64,000 bases of DNA from Lewinellaceae bacterium (GCA_020636215.1 JACJYG010000004.1:1-64000); one strand, 5' to 3'. Shown: positions 52,371-60,439, numbered from the stretch's first letter. Made by a program: numbers and translations. Notes: a model not told the origin generated them from the letters alone.

Positions 52371-52775
52371 TCACACGAAAGAGAATGGAGCAGCCATCCG
52401 GGGTGGGTGAAAAAAGTCGATGGGTAATAAATAAGCGTAGAATTTTTGGGCTTGAGCCGGTAATGCGGCCCCTCTCCAATCCTGCCCGCCCGATACCAGA
52501 TAAAGAGCGGGGGGCAAAGTTAAATGAATGGAAAGCCCATCTTTGTGGCCGGAAGGAGCAGGAGCTTTGTCGTCATCCTCCTGCTCCAGGGCCCGGGAAG
52601 TCACTTCCTGTACATAACACCGCCCGCTGCACATCAATTCAGGCTCAAAGCGGTTGATGCATAACTCATTGGCGATGTAGTCTTTCTTCCATTCCAGCCA
52701 AAAGGACAAACCCGGCAGGTAGAGGGCCTGCCCAATGGTGGCTAATAATAATATGGTGGAAAAAAGACGTATCAT
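52371..52775 (-). CDS. Small exported protein with C-x9-C-x3-C motif
   Basis: 134 residues: hydrophobic N-terminus (signal or anchor), then DYIANELCINRFEPELMCSGRCYV, with Cys39, Cys49 and Cys53, followed by a low-complexity acidic loop and a hydrophobic tail. Proteins with this N-E-L-C-I-N-R...C-x-G-x-C pattern occur in Bacteroidota near copper genes, as far as I remember; no function is established. First gene of the operon; a -7 box and a CRP-like palindrome lie upstream. Confidence 0.75.
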   Translation of the reverse strand: MIRLFSTILLLATIGQALYLPGLSFWLEWKKDYIANELCINRFEPELMCSGRCYVQEVTSRALEQEDDDKAPAPSGHKDGLSIHLTLPPALYLVSGGQDWRGAALPAQAQKFYAYLLPIDFFHPPRMAAPFSFV

Positions 52776-52799
52776 TCGGCAAAATTAGAAATATTCTTT

Positions 52800-52844
52800 C
52801 AAAATTATACTTTCATAATGAAACAGGCCGTGATTCAGATCACA
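52800..52844 (-). promoter_or_regulatory. Candidate promoter and CRP-like box of the copper operon
   Basis: On the minus strand TAATTTTG (52807-52800) fits the -7 consensus; another TAATTTTG at 52787-52780 is an alternative. CGTGATTCAGATCACA (52829-52844) matches the CRP/FNR-type TGTGA-N6-TCACA at nine of ten key bases and would be centred near -43 of a start at about 52793, a typical activator position. Confidence 0.45.
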
Positions 52845-52988
52845 TTGTCTGGTACCCGCTAATTTTCGGATGCCGGCTTGTATGATCGCCATGCCACCAT
52901 ATCAAGCATTTATACCCAAAACATGACTCATGTTTAAGGTATATGCGTGGCGAAAGGTTTTCGCAAAGCACTTTCACCATAGTACAGC

Positions 52989-53019
52989 TTGCCATTACCC
53001 CCAACAGCCCTTACCTTTA
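52989..53019 (+). promoter_or_regulatory. Candidate Bacteroidota promoter
   Basis: TTG (52989-52991), 20-bp spacer, TACCTTTA (53012-53019), close to the TTG-N19-21-TAnnTTTG consensus. Transcription would begin near 53026, which argues for translation from ATG 53048 and not from the earlier ATG 53024. Confidence 0.5.
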
Positions 53020-53047
53020 CGCCATGCCCATAAACCCGACACCACCC

Positions 53048-53899
53048 ATGGAAAAAATGACTTTTAAGGATATTCAATGGAAAGAGATTGGCGAACAATT
53101 CCGCTACACCTTGTTCAAATTGCCGGAAGCCTATCGCTTCATCCGGGAACAGAAACTTTGGCGGGGCATCTGGGACTATAGCTGGCTGACCCGCGTCCTG
53201 ATGTTCCTCGCCGTGATCCTTGCCCTTAAATTTTTCGGTATCTTCATCAGTTGGGTCAGGAGCTTCCATCCCGATAGCGCCGGTGAAGTTTTCAGTAGCA
53301 TGGGCGTACTGGCCGGGCGCTTTTTCAAAGAAGGTTTCGGCTTTATCCTCGGCGGAGGCGCCAAGTACGGAGTCATTGTCCTGGCGGAGATACTGGTGTT
53401 CCATTTTTCCCGTAAAGCCCTTGATATCATCAATGGCGACGAAGGCGACGCCAATCTAAAGGATTTCTTCAAGGCCCAAACACGCTCCATTAAGGTAGGG
53501 CTCTATGCCTGGGTTGTTGAATTGGCCATTTCTGGTATGCTCGGCATTGCTTTCGGCATCTTCAGCTCTGTGGCCCTACTGAAACCAGCCTTGCTTTTTG
53601 TTGCCCAATGTTACCTGCTGGGCTTTACCATCATTGACAACTTCAACGAACAATACGAACTGACCATCAAAGAGAGCCTGCGTTATACGTTGCGCTACGC
53701 GGGTATTGCCACCGCCATTGGCCTGACGACATACCTGCTGCTGCTCATCCCCCTGGCCGGCGCTATTGCCGGAACCGTCCTGACTTCCGTTGCCGCTACG
53801 CTGGTGATGTTCGAGCTGTCCGACCTGCATGCCCAAAGGAAGGAGGCCCTCACTGTACCGGAAAGCGAAGGGAATGCCCCAAGCCAGTCCACTATATAG
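53048..53899 (+). CDS. Integral membrane protein, EI24/CysZ-like
   Basis: 283 residues from ATG 53048 (53024 would give 291; the frame is open to 52943). Four to six membrane helices: LTRVLMFLAVILALKFFGIF, YGVIVLAEILVFHF, WVVELAISGMLGIAFGIFSSV, and a C-terminal helical pair after QYELTIKESLRYTLRYAG. The layout resembles the EI24 superfamily of Bacteroidota, which includes the sulfate permease CysZ. Substrate unknown. Probably monocistronic with a promoter at 52989. Confidence 0.7.
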   Translation: MEKMTFKDIQWKEIGEQFRYTLFKLPEAYRFIREQKLWRGIWDYSWLTRVLMFLAVILALKFFGIFISWVRSFHPDSAGEVFSSMGVLAGRFFKEGFGFILGGGAKYGVIVLAEILVFHFSRKALDIINGDEGDANLKDFFKAQTRSIKVGLYAWVVELAISGMLGIAFGIFSSVALLKPALLFVAQCYLLGFTIIDNFNEQYELTIKESLRYTLRYAGIATAIGLTTYLLLLIPLAGAIAGTVLTSVAATLVMFELSDLHAQRKEALTVPESEGNAPSQSTI

Positions 53900-53959
53900 C
53901 CATACAGCCATTTTTTACCGGCTCAGTAGAGACGGCCAACCATCACACCATTCGATTTA

Positions 53960-54121
53960 GAGCTTGTTCAAATTTCATCCTTCGGGCTGAAAAAGTCCCT
54001 TTTTCGCTTATACTGCGTTGTCGAAATGGTCACGTACCTAAGGGTATGCTCCCATTTCGACGCCTTGTCTAAGCAAAAAATGAATAATTTTCATCTCCAA
54101 AAACGAAATTTGAACAAGCTC
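53960..54121. mobile_element. 162-bp MITE with TTA target duplication
   Basis: Perfect 16-bp terminal inverted repeats GAGCTTGTTCAAATTT (53960-53975) and complement (54106-54121), flanked by TTA on both sides (53957-53959, 54122-54124). Central CGTACCTAAGGGTATG. The length, TIR layout, TNA duplication and centre match the element at 27360-27520, though the rest has diverged. Confidence 0.82.
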
Positions 54122-54195
54122 TTAGCAATCCTCCACCCCTTCGCCCTTTTATTTTTTTGTAAATTCGCCTCCTGTTAACCAAATAATTCAAACAG

Positions 54196-55380
54196 ATGCA
54201 TAAGAGACATATTTTAATGGGGCTGGCAATGATGCTTGGCACGGCCGGTTTCACCCAGGTTGACCTGATCAATAAAGTCAAAGACAACCAGAGTGAGAAC
54301 GCCAAGGAAGGCTTCCAGTGGGAAACCGTGGTGGACGTGGAACGCATGGCTGTTGAAAACCAGGGCGCATCCGGCACTTGCTGGAGCTACAGTTCCAACT
54401 CCTTCCTGGAGTCCGAAATGGCCCGCCAGGGCCGCGAGCCGGTCGACCTCTCCGAGATGTTTATCGTGCGGACGACCTACGAAGACAAAGCCGATCGCTA
54501 CGTACGCATGCACGGCAACCTAACCTTCGGCCAGGGCGGCGCACTGCCCGATGTCGTCGATATGTACCGCAAGTACGGCATGGTGCCCGAGTCTGTTTAC
54601 GCCGGCCTCAATTACGGCACCGACTACAACCAGCACAGCGAAATGGAAGCCATTCTGAAAGGCATACTGGACGCTGTGGTGGCCAACAAGAACAAGCAAC
54701 TCACTCCGGTATGGAAGCAAGCCTATTCCAGCGTACTCGATGCCTATCTGGGCGATTACCCTAAGGAGTTTCAGTACATGGGTAAAACTTACACCCCCAA
54801 AACCTTCGCCAATGAAGTGGTGGGCCTCAATGCCGATGATTACGTTCAGCTAACTTCCTGGAGCCACCACCCCCTCTACAAACCCTGCGTGCTGCTGGTG
54901 CCGGACAACTGGGCCTACGGCCTTTACTACAACGTGCAGATGAACGACATGATCAGCATCATCGACAATGCCCTGCGCAAGGGCTACTCTGTAGCCTGGG
55001 CAGCCGATGTGAGCGAAAAATACTTCTCCTGGAAAAATGGCGTCGCATATGTGCCGGAAAAAGACTACTACAAAATGACCGCCGAAGAACGGGAGGCTAT
55101 GTTCAACGGCCCCAAACCGGAAATGGAAATCACCCCTGATATCCGCCAACAGGGCTACGACAACTATACTACTACCGACGACCACGGCATGCATATCGTC
55201 GGCATTGCCAAAGACCAGAATGGAAAAGAGTGGTATTTGGTCAAAAACTCCTGGGGCGCCGGCAATGATTATGAGGGCTACCTCTACGTCAGCAAAAATT
55301 ACGTGCGCTATAAAACACTCTCCCTGCTCCTGCATAAGGATGGCATACCAGCTAATATCCGCAAAGAACTGGGTGTGTAA
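54196..55380 (+). CDS. C1-family aminopeptidase/bleomycin hydrolase-like (PepC)
   Basis: 394 residues, signal peptide MHKRHILMGLAMMLGTAGFTQ. Papain-like catalytic residues: Cys62 in NQGASGTCWSYS, His333 in DDHGMHIVG, Asn351 in VKNSWG. The arrangement and length fit the bleomycin-hydrolase/PepC branch; export is usual for the Bacteroidota version. An aminopeptidase acting on short peptides in the periplasm is likely. Ends 20 bp before a hairpin. Confidence 0.93.
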   Translation: MHKRHILMGLAMMLGTAGFTQVDLINKVKDNQSENAKEGFQWETVVDVERMAVENQGASGTCWSYSSNSFLESEMARQGREPVDLSEMFIVRTTYEDKADRYVRMHGNLTFGQGGALPDVVDMYRKYGMVPESVYAGLNYGTDYNQHSEMEAILKGILDAVVANKNKQLTPVWKQAYSSVLDAYLGDYPKEFQYMGKTYTPKTFANEVVGLNADDYVQLTSWSHHPLYKPCVLLVPDNWAYGLYYNVQMNDMISIIDNALRKGYSVAWAADVSEKYFSWKNGVAYVPEKDYYKMTAEEREAMFNGPKPEMEITPDIRQQGYDNYTTTDDHGMHIVGIAKDQNGKEWYLVKNSWGAGNDYEGYLYVSKNYVRYKTLSLLLHKDGIPANIRKELGV

Positions 55381-55400
55381 TCGCCGAAAGATCTATGTGT

Positions 55401-55441
55401 CTATGTGGCGGATGTGTTGAAAAAAACACATCGCCACATAG
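55401..55441 (+). terminator. Stem-loop downstream of the C1 peptidase
   Basis: CTATGTGGCG-GATGTGTT and AACACATC-GCCACATAG pair almost perfectly around a GAAAAA loop, 20 bp after the stop codon. There is no long T tract after it, so it may be a weak terminator or an mRNA-stabilising hairpin. Confidence 0.5.
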
Positions 55442-55530
55442 GCCACTTTTGGCCTGTTGTTTAGGAAGGTGGAGAAGTTGGATAGGGTTGCGAAAGGCAG
55501 CGTTGCCGATTGGCCGACCAAACGCAGTGC

Positions 55531-55559
55531 AAAAAAAAACGCCCGCTTTGCAGCAGGCG
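55531..55559 (-). terminator. Rho-independent terminator on the minus strand
   Basis: Read on the minus strand: CGCCTGCT, GCAA loop, AGCGGGCG then nine T. The one non-Watson-Crick pair is a G-U wobble on the minus strand but a C-A mismatch on the plus strand, and the T tract exists only on the minus strand, so it terminates minus-strand transcription. Confidence 0.6.
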
Positions 55560-55898
55560 CTCCCCTAAATAGGGCTTAGAACATGGATTAGTGTTATCTC
55601 GGAGAATTACAGAATTTCCAAAAAGGAGGAATGAAGCCTAAACAGAAAGCTATACACCCTCATTGTCTTGGCCTCATCCCGGATGGCATTAGGTGTTCTC
55701 TTGGAGTATATAATCGTAAAACGGGTATTCACAAGACGTATGATCAACAGGACAGGCCTGTCGAAAGCAAGGTACGGTGACTGTGATTTCGGACGATACT
55801 ATTGGGGAATGGAGCCATTGCTGACAACAGCCTCATTGTACAAGGGGGAACCTTTATATCATTAGAGGTGTCTAATTCAGGCTATAGGTATGATTTGA
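55531..55898 (-). other. Candidate noncoding transcript of about 370 nt
   Basis: The minus-strand terminator (55531-55559) has no coding gene feeding into it: in the 350 bp to its right all three minus frames are broken by stops. TACTTTTG on the minus strand (55912-55905) could be a -7 box. No resemblance to tmRNA, RNase P or SRP RNA was seen. On the plus strand a 49-codon frame (55631-55780) is also open, of unknown value. Confidence 0.25.
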
Positions 55899-56080
55899 TA
55901 TTAGCAAAAGTAAATGTAATAGTTTTTTTTTAATACTTGTACCCCTACCAGCAGGAAATTCCAAATTTCATATTTTTTTGCCATTTTCTGCCTTTCTTTT
56001 ATCATTGCAGGAGCTTAACGAGCCATCATCATAACGCTGGCCTACTGGCGGATTTCACCGGGCCTTATAGTATAATAAAT

Positions 56081-56719
56081 ATGAAAACCATTCACTTTGC
56101 TGAGGAGCACCGGCGCAAACACTTTGATTTTTTCCGGCAAATGGATCAGCCTCATTTCAATATCTGCGCCAGGGTTGAAATCGGGCATCTGCTGAGTACA
56201 CTGAAAGCGGCCGGGCAGCCTTTTACGCCTTCCATAGTATACTACATTGCCCGCACCGCCAACGAGATACCTGCCTTTCGCCAACGCATCCGGGGCGAAG
56301 AAGTGGTGGAACATGAAGCGGTGCACCCCTCTTTTACCCTGCTGACGGAAATATCGGAAGTATTCAGCTTTTGTACCGTACACTATCAGCCGGATTATAC
56401 CGGCTTTGTGCAGCATACGCAGGAAAAAATGAAAGCCTTGCAAACAGCCCCTTCCATGGAGGACGAACCCGGAAGAGACGACTACCTCTACCTTTCGGCT
56501 ATACCCTGGGTTAGTTTCACCAGCCTGCAACACGCCATGCATTACCACCCCGTCGATTCCGTACCCCGTATCGCGTGGGGGAAATTCTACCCTGAAGGCG
56601 AAAAAATTTGGCTGCCCCTCTCCGTCCAGGCCCATCACGCGCTGGTTGATGGCCGCCACATGGGCGATTATTTTGAAAAGATCCAGGGTTTTTTGTCCGC
56701 TCCGGAATTTTTTTTGTGA
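56081..56719 (+). CDS. Chloramphenicol acetyltransferase-family acyltransferase
   Basis: 212 residues from ATG 56081; the open frame reaches 55937 but that part is AT-rich and unlike the family. Trimeric CAT-type fold: RRKHFDFFRQMDQPHFNICA, a FTPSIVYYIARTANEIPAFRQRI segment, the IPWVSFTSLQHAM stretch and the active-site motif AHHALVDGRHMGDYF, with catalytic His in HHxLVDG. Length equals classical CAT (about 215). Whether it acts on chloramphenicol or another small acceptor is unknown. Confidence 0.9.
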   Translation: MKTIHFAEEHRRKHFDFFRQMDQPHFNICARVEIGHLLSTLKAAGQPFTPSIVYYIARTANEIPAFRQRIRGEEVVEHEAVHPSFTLLTEISEVFSFCTVHYQPDYTGFVQHTQEKMKALQTAPSMEDEPGRDDYLYLSAIPWVSFTSLQHAMHYHPVDSVPRIAWGKFYPEGEKIWLPLSVQAHHALVDGRHMGDYFEKIQGFLSAPEFFL

Positions 56720-56888
56720 AAAATGATACTTTTTTTATCCGGTTAAAAATTCTGCGGGTAACCTATTGTCCATAATCGATTTTGATTGTCGCATTTTTTT
56801 TCCGATTTTATTCGGAAAATACTGACCCATGCCGATTCTACCCCCTCCCCATTTTCCGCCTCCTTACGGCCTTTTTCCACCCTAGCTA

Positions 56889-56919
56889 TTGAAAATCAAC
56901 TGACTATACAGTACCTTTG
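56889..56919 (+). promoter_or_regulatory. Bacteroidota promoter of the E-set/HhH gene
   Basis: TTG (56889-56891), 20-bp spacer, TACCTTTG (56912-56919): a full match to TTG-N20-TAnnTTTG. A second TAACTTTG lies at 56923-56930. The best promoter in the window. Confidence 0.65.
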
Positions 56920-56932
56920 CCCTAACTTTGCA

Positions 56933-56955
56933 CTTAGTGTTAAAAACACACTAAG
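56933..56955. promoter_or_regulatory. Perfect inverted repeat just downstream of the promoter
   Basis: CTTAGTGT (56933-56940) and ACACTAAG (56948-56955) with a 7-bp spacer, between the promoter and the ATG at 56971. It would form a 5'-leader hairpin or serve as an operator. Confidence 0.5.
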
Positions 56956-56970
56956 ATTAAAACCATAAAG

Positions 56971-57708
56971 ATGCTCAAAAAACAGTATTCCAAAACAAAC
57001 GCAAGCTGCAAGGTGACCTTCTCCTTGCCAAAAGAAGCCGCCCCCAATGCCACGGAAGTCAAACTACTTGGCGAGTTCAATAACTGGAACATTGAGGCGG
57101 GCACTATCATGAAAGCCGGTAAAACCGAATACACGGCCACCCTGGACCTGGCAACCGGCCGCAGCTATGAATTCCGCTATCTCATCGATGGCGCCAAATG
57201 GCAGAATGATTACCAGGCAGATGGTTATGTGCCTTCTACCTTCGGCGTAGACAATTCCGTTCTTGTACTCGATATCGTCCCAGCTCCGGAAAAGAAAGCA
57301 ACAACTACGACTAAAAAAGCAACGACTACAGCCAAGAAAGCTGCTCCTGCTCCCAAGAAAGCCGCTGAACCGAAAAAGAAAGCTGCTCCAGTAAAGGCCG
57401 CAGCTCCGAAGAAGGCCAAAAGCAACCCAAAGGCGGCTCCGGTATCCAAGTCTGCGGACGACCTGAAGCGCATCGAAGGTATCGGCCCCAAGATCGAACA
57501 ACTTCTCAACCAGGCCGGCATCAAAACCTTCGACGATTTGGCCAAAGCCAAAAAAGCCGCCCTCCAGCAGGTACTCGAAGCTGCTGGGCCCCGCTTCAAA
57601 ATGCACGACCCAACCACCTGGACCACTCAGGCCAAACTGGCGGCGAAAGGCGATTGGGATAAACTCGCCGAACTCCAGGATGAACTGAAAGGCGGAAAAA
57701 AGAAGTAG
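56971..57708 (+). CDS. E-set/CBM48-like domain fused to a helix-hairpin-helix domain
   Basis: 245 residues. Residues ~10-95 are an isoamylase N-terminal-like E-set (AMPK glycogen-binding type) domain: VKLLGEFNNWNIEAGTIM, TATLDLATGRSYEFRYLIDG. Residues ~100-155 are an Ala/Lys/Pro linker (TTTKKATTTAKKAAPAPKKA) resembling histone-H1-like tails. Residues ~158-245 hold a HhH motif (LKRIEGIGPKIEQLLNQAGI) as in DUF4332-type proteins. The combination suggests binding to glycan or protein plus DNA; function unknown. Followed after 102 bp by a single-domain paralogue. Confidence 0.85.
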   Translation: MLKKQYSKTNASCKVTFSLPKEAAPNATEVKLLGEFNNWNIEAGTIMKAGKTEYTATLDLATGRSYEFRYLIDGAKWQNDYQADGYVPSTFGVDNSVLVLDIVPAPEKKATTTTKKATTTAKKAAPAPKKAAEPKKKAAPVKAAAPKKAKSNPKAAPVSKSADDLKRIEGIGPKIEQLLNQAGIKTFDDLAKAKKAALQQVLEAAGPRFKMHDPTTWTTQAKLAAKGDWDKLAELQDELKGGKKK

Positions 57709-57810
57709 TGGTTTATTAATTGTGATTTGTGAATAGTGGCCGGAAGAAGACAGGATGTCTTTCTCTGGTCTGTATTTGCTATTTGTTAAACAATTCAACC
57801 CTAATACGTT

Positions 57811-58122
57811 ATGATCAAGAAGCAATTTCTTAAGTCCAAGCCGGTTTGTAAAGCGACCTTTACCCTTCCGGTGGAAGCTGCTCCGGCAGCTGAGACAGTT
57901 GCCATCGTTGGTGACTTCAATAACTGGAACGTCGCAGAAGCGATTGAAATGAAAAAGCAGAAAAGCGGTGAATTCAAAGCCGTTGTCGAACTGGAATCTG
58001 GTAAGGAATACCAGTTCCGCTACCTGATCGATGGACAGGCATGGGAAAATGACTGGGCCGCCGATGCTTACGTAACCACTCCTTTTGGCGTGGACAACAG
58101 CGTGGTAAGCGCGCTTAACTAG
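57811..58122 (+). CDS. Stand-alone E-set/CBM48-like domain protein
   Basis: 103 residues, nearly only the E-set domain: KATFTLPVEAAPAAETVAIVGDFNNWN..., YQFRYLIDGQAWENDW, FGVDNSVVS. Clearly related to residues 1-95 of the preceding gene. No signal peptide. Such small proteins are common in Bacteroidota; role not established. Probably transcribed with the previous gene and ended by the terminator at 58171. Confidence 0.88.
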   Translation: MIKKQFLKSKPVCKATFTLPVEAAPAAETVAIVGDFNNWNVAEAIEMKKQKSGEFKAVVELESGKEYQFRYLIDGQAWENDWAADAYVTTPFGVDNSVVSALN

Positions 58123-58170
58123 ACTTTTTTGTCCTGTGACAGGACAAGCATAATTATAATCCTTTGGAAG

Positions 58171-58206
58171 AAAGGCGCTGGCTGCACTAGGCCGGCGCCT
58201 TTTTTA
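58171..58206 (+). terminator. Rho-independent terminator after E-set genes
   Basis: AGGCGCTGGC, loop TGCACTAG, GCCGGCGCCT then six T: a 10-bp stem with one wobble pair followed by a T tract, which reaches the stop codon of the convergent paaK (58204). Confidence 0.8.
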
Positions 58207-59547
58207 CATTTTCCTCAAATCCACTACCCGCCCCAATTTCCCGCCTTCACTCCTCGGAATACTGCCTGGCTCACAGAGGGAAATTTTCATGCTTAAGCCA
58301 ATAGTATCCTTGATCTTCTTCGCCAGTTCATGCTGCAGGGCATAGAGGGTAGGGTTGCGCGCTGCGGCTTCCGTCCATGGCCCGGCCAGTATCAGCCCGC
58401 GATAAAAAGCCGGCTCTACTTCTACCTTAACCTCCACCGAATCCATCGTGCCCTCCCGGGTTACCACCAGCTGGTAATTGGGCGACAAATGCCCGAAATG
58501 GCTGATGGCCTCCTCCACCTGGGTATGGAACAGGTTGACCCCGCGAATGATCAGCATATCATCCGACCGGCCGCGGATAGGGCCCATCTTGATATGGGTG
58601 CGTTTGTAGGAATGTTCGTAGTAGATATTGGTGATATCGTTGGTCCAGTAGCGCAACAAGGGCATTGCCTGCTTGGTGAGCGTGGTGAACACCAGCACCC
58701 CGTACTCTCCTTCCGGCAACGGCTCGCCGGTGTCTTTGTCCACCACCTCGGGGAAAAAGTGGTCTTCCCAAATGTAACTGCCGGTGCCTTTCTCTTCGAA
58801 GTCCTCGTTCGAGACGCCCGGGCCGATAATCTCACTCAGGCCATAAATATTTATTGCGTGTACGCCCAGCCCTACCTCCACCTGCTGCCGGATAGCCTCC
58901 GTCCACGGTTCCGCCCCCAATATGGCCACCTTCAGGTTGAGCTGGCTCAGGCCAATGCCCCGCTTGTCCAACTGCTCGGCCAATGTCTGTGCATAAGAAG
59001 GGGTACAGGAAATGGCGTCCGACTGAAAGTCCTGCAACAGCATCAGTTGCCGGTCGGTCATGCCCCCGGAAACGGGGATGACCGACATGCCCAACAGCTC
59101 GGCGCCATAGTGCAGCCCCAGGCCGCCGGTAAACAGGCCGTAACCGTAGGCGTTCTGCAGCTTCATGCCCGGCTGGCAGCCGGCCGCCACCAGCGAACGG
59201 GCCACCACTTCGGAAAAGATGCTGATATCCTGCCGGGTATATCCCACCACCGTCGGCTTGCCCGTCGTACCACTGGAAGCGTGGATGCGGATCACCTCCT
59301 GCTCCGGCACGGCGAAGAGGCCAAAGGGGTAATTGTCGCGCAGGTGGTGCTTCCTGGTAAATGGTAGCCGGTGCAGATCTTCTACCCCCTTAATGTCATT
59401 AGGTTGGATGCCCGCCTCATCCAGTTGTTTTTTGTAAAATGGCGCCCGCTCGTACAGATAGGCTGTGAGTTGCCGTAAGCGTTGATTTTGAAGTTGCCGC
59501 AATTGGGGCAGGGGTTTGGTTTCAATGTCGGAGTTGAAGTAGCGCAT
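58204..59547 (-). CDS. paaK: Phenylacetate-CoA ligase
   Basis: 447 residues. Adenylate-forming enzyme that activates phenylacetate (or a related aromatic acid) with ATP and CoA. AMP-binding P-loop SSGTTGKP (91-98), YGYGLFTGGLGLHYGAE, the INIYGLSEIIGPGVS motif, and a C-terminal lid with GRSDDMLIIRGVNLFHTQVEEAI. Size and all core motifs fit PaaK. No other paa genes are nearby, so it may act in anaplerotic salvage or in an unrelated pathway. Confidence 0.95.
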   Translation of the reverse strand: MRYFNSDIETKPLPQLRQLQNQRLRQLTAYLYERAPFYKKQLDEAGIQPNDIKGVEDLHRLPFTRKHHLRDNYPFGLFAVPEQEVIRIHASSGTTGKPTVVGYTRQDISIFSEVVARSLVAAGCQPGMKLQNAYGYGLFTGGLGLHYGAELLGMSVIPVSGGMTDRQLMLLQDFQSDAISCTPSYAQTLAEQLDKRGIGLSQLNLKVAILGAEPWTEAIRQQVEVGLGVHAINIYGLSEIIGPGVSNEDFEEKGTGSYIWEDHFFPEVVDKDTGEPLPEGEYGVLVFTTLTKQAMPLLRYWTNDITNIYYEHSYKRTHIKMGPIRGRSDDMLIIRGVNLFHTQVEEAISHFGHLSPNYQLVVTREGTMDSVEVKVEVEPAFYRGLILAGPWTEAAARNPTLYALQHELAKKIKDTIGLSMKISLCEPGSIPRSEGGKLGRVVDLRKM

Positions 59548-59674
59548 GGGGATTTGAGTTGCTGATTACTCGTTACAAGTTAACAGTTAAAGGCCAAAGG
59601 TTCCATGTTATTTGGTAACTTTCAACCCGCAACTTTCATCCCAAATAACCAACAACCAATAACGAGATCCATCC

Positions 59675-60439
59675 ATGAGTCAACTCCTACGCCAAAAATG
59701 GGCGCTTAAGCAGACTGCCCTAAACTTGTTCCTTACCATCCCCAATTCCTGGACGGCTGAGATGATGGCCCATAGCGGCTTTGATGCCCTTACGCTCGAC
59801 ATGCAGCATGGCCTGATCAGTGTCGATTCGGCCCTGCACATGCTGCAGGCAATTACAACCACCCCTACCGTTCCTTTCGTACGCCTGCCCTGGAATGAGC
59901 CTTCTATTATCATGAAGATGCTGGATGCCGGCGCCGCCGGCCTCATCTGTCCGATGATCGACACGGCCGAGGAAGCCGCCCAATTTGCCCGAGCTTGCCG
60001 CTACCCTCCTGAAGGGATACGCAGTTTCGGCCCCATTCGCGCCAGGCTGCTGGAGGAAGACGACTATTTCCAGGTAGCTAACCGACAGGTGCTGGCCTTT
60101 GCGATGATCGAAACGGCCTCTTCCCTCCATATGCTGGAGGCCATCGCCGCTACCCCTGGCCTCGACGGCCTCTTTGTCGGCCCCTTCGACCTCAGCGTTA
60201 GCCTCGGCCTGAAACGCCTCGCCGACATCCATGACCCAATTCTCAACGATGCCCTGAAAAGCGTGCTCGCCTCCTGTAAGCGCCACCGCCTGGTGCCCGC
60301 CATCTATACCGGCTCGATGGCCCACGCCGCAGAGCTGGCAGCCATGGGATTCCAGCTTATTTCCCCGGGGGACGACACCGGTATCCTGGCCGATGGCGCA
60401 CGACAAAAGCTGGCGGCCTTACGGAAAAGCATTAAATAA
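59675..60439 (+). CDS. HpcH/HpaI-family aldolase
   Basis: 254 residues. Class II pyruvate-type aldolase (2-dehydro-3-deoxyglucarate or 4-hydroxy-2-oxoheptanedioate aldolase kind) cleaving or forming 2-keto-3-deoxy acids with a divalent metal. Motifs: GFDALTLDMQHGLIS (His base), FVRLPWNE, MLDAGAAGLICPMIDTAEEA, FAMIETASSLHMLEAIAATPGLDGLFVGPFDLSVSLG, where Glu and Asp bind metal. Divergent from paaK with 127 bp between. Exact substrate unknown. Confidence 0.93.
   Translation: MSQLLRQKWALKQTALNLFLTIPNSWTAEMMAHSGFDALTLDMQHGLISVDSALHMLQAITTTPTVPFVRLPWNEPSIIMKMLDAGAAGLICPMIDTAEEAAQFARACRYPPEGIRSFGPIRARLLEEDDYFQVANRQVLAFAMIETASSLHMLEAIAATPGLDGLFVGPFDLSVSLGLKRLADIHDPILNDALKSVLASCKRHRLVPAIYTGSMAHAAELAAMGFQLISPGDDTGILADGARQKLAALRKSIK

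Noticed and set aside
55668..55865. 65-codon plus-strand gene
   Set aside because: No family resemblance, no start context, overlaps the candidate minus-strand noncoding transcript.
55531..55898. tmRNA or RNase P RNA
   Set aside because: None of the conserved core words of either RNA were found.
56081..56719. Chloramphenicol resistance gene
   Set aside because: The CAT fold is clear but chromosomal CAT-like acyltransferases of unknown substrate are common; no mobile context supports a resistance role.
58330..59367. 345-codon plus-strand frame over paaK
   Set aside because: Antisense shadow in GC-rich DNA; paaK has all its motifs.
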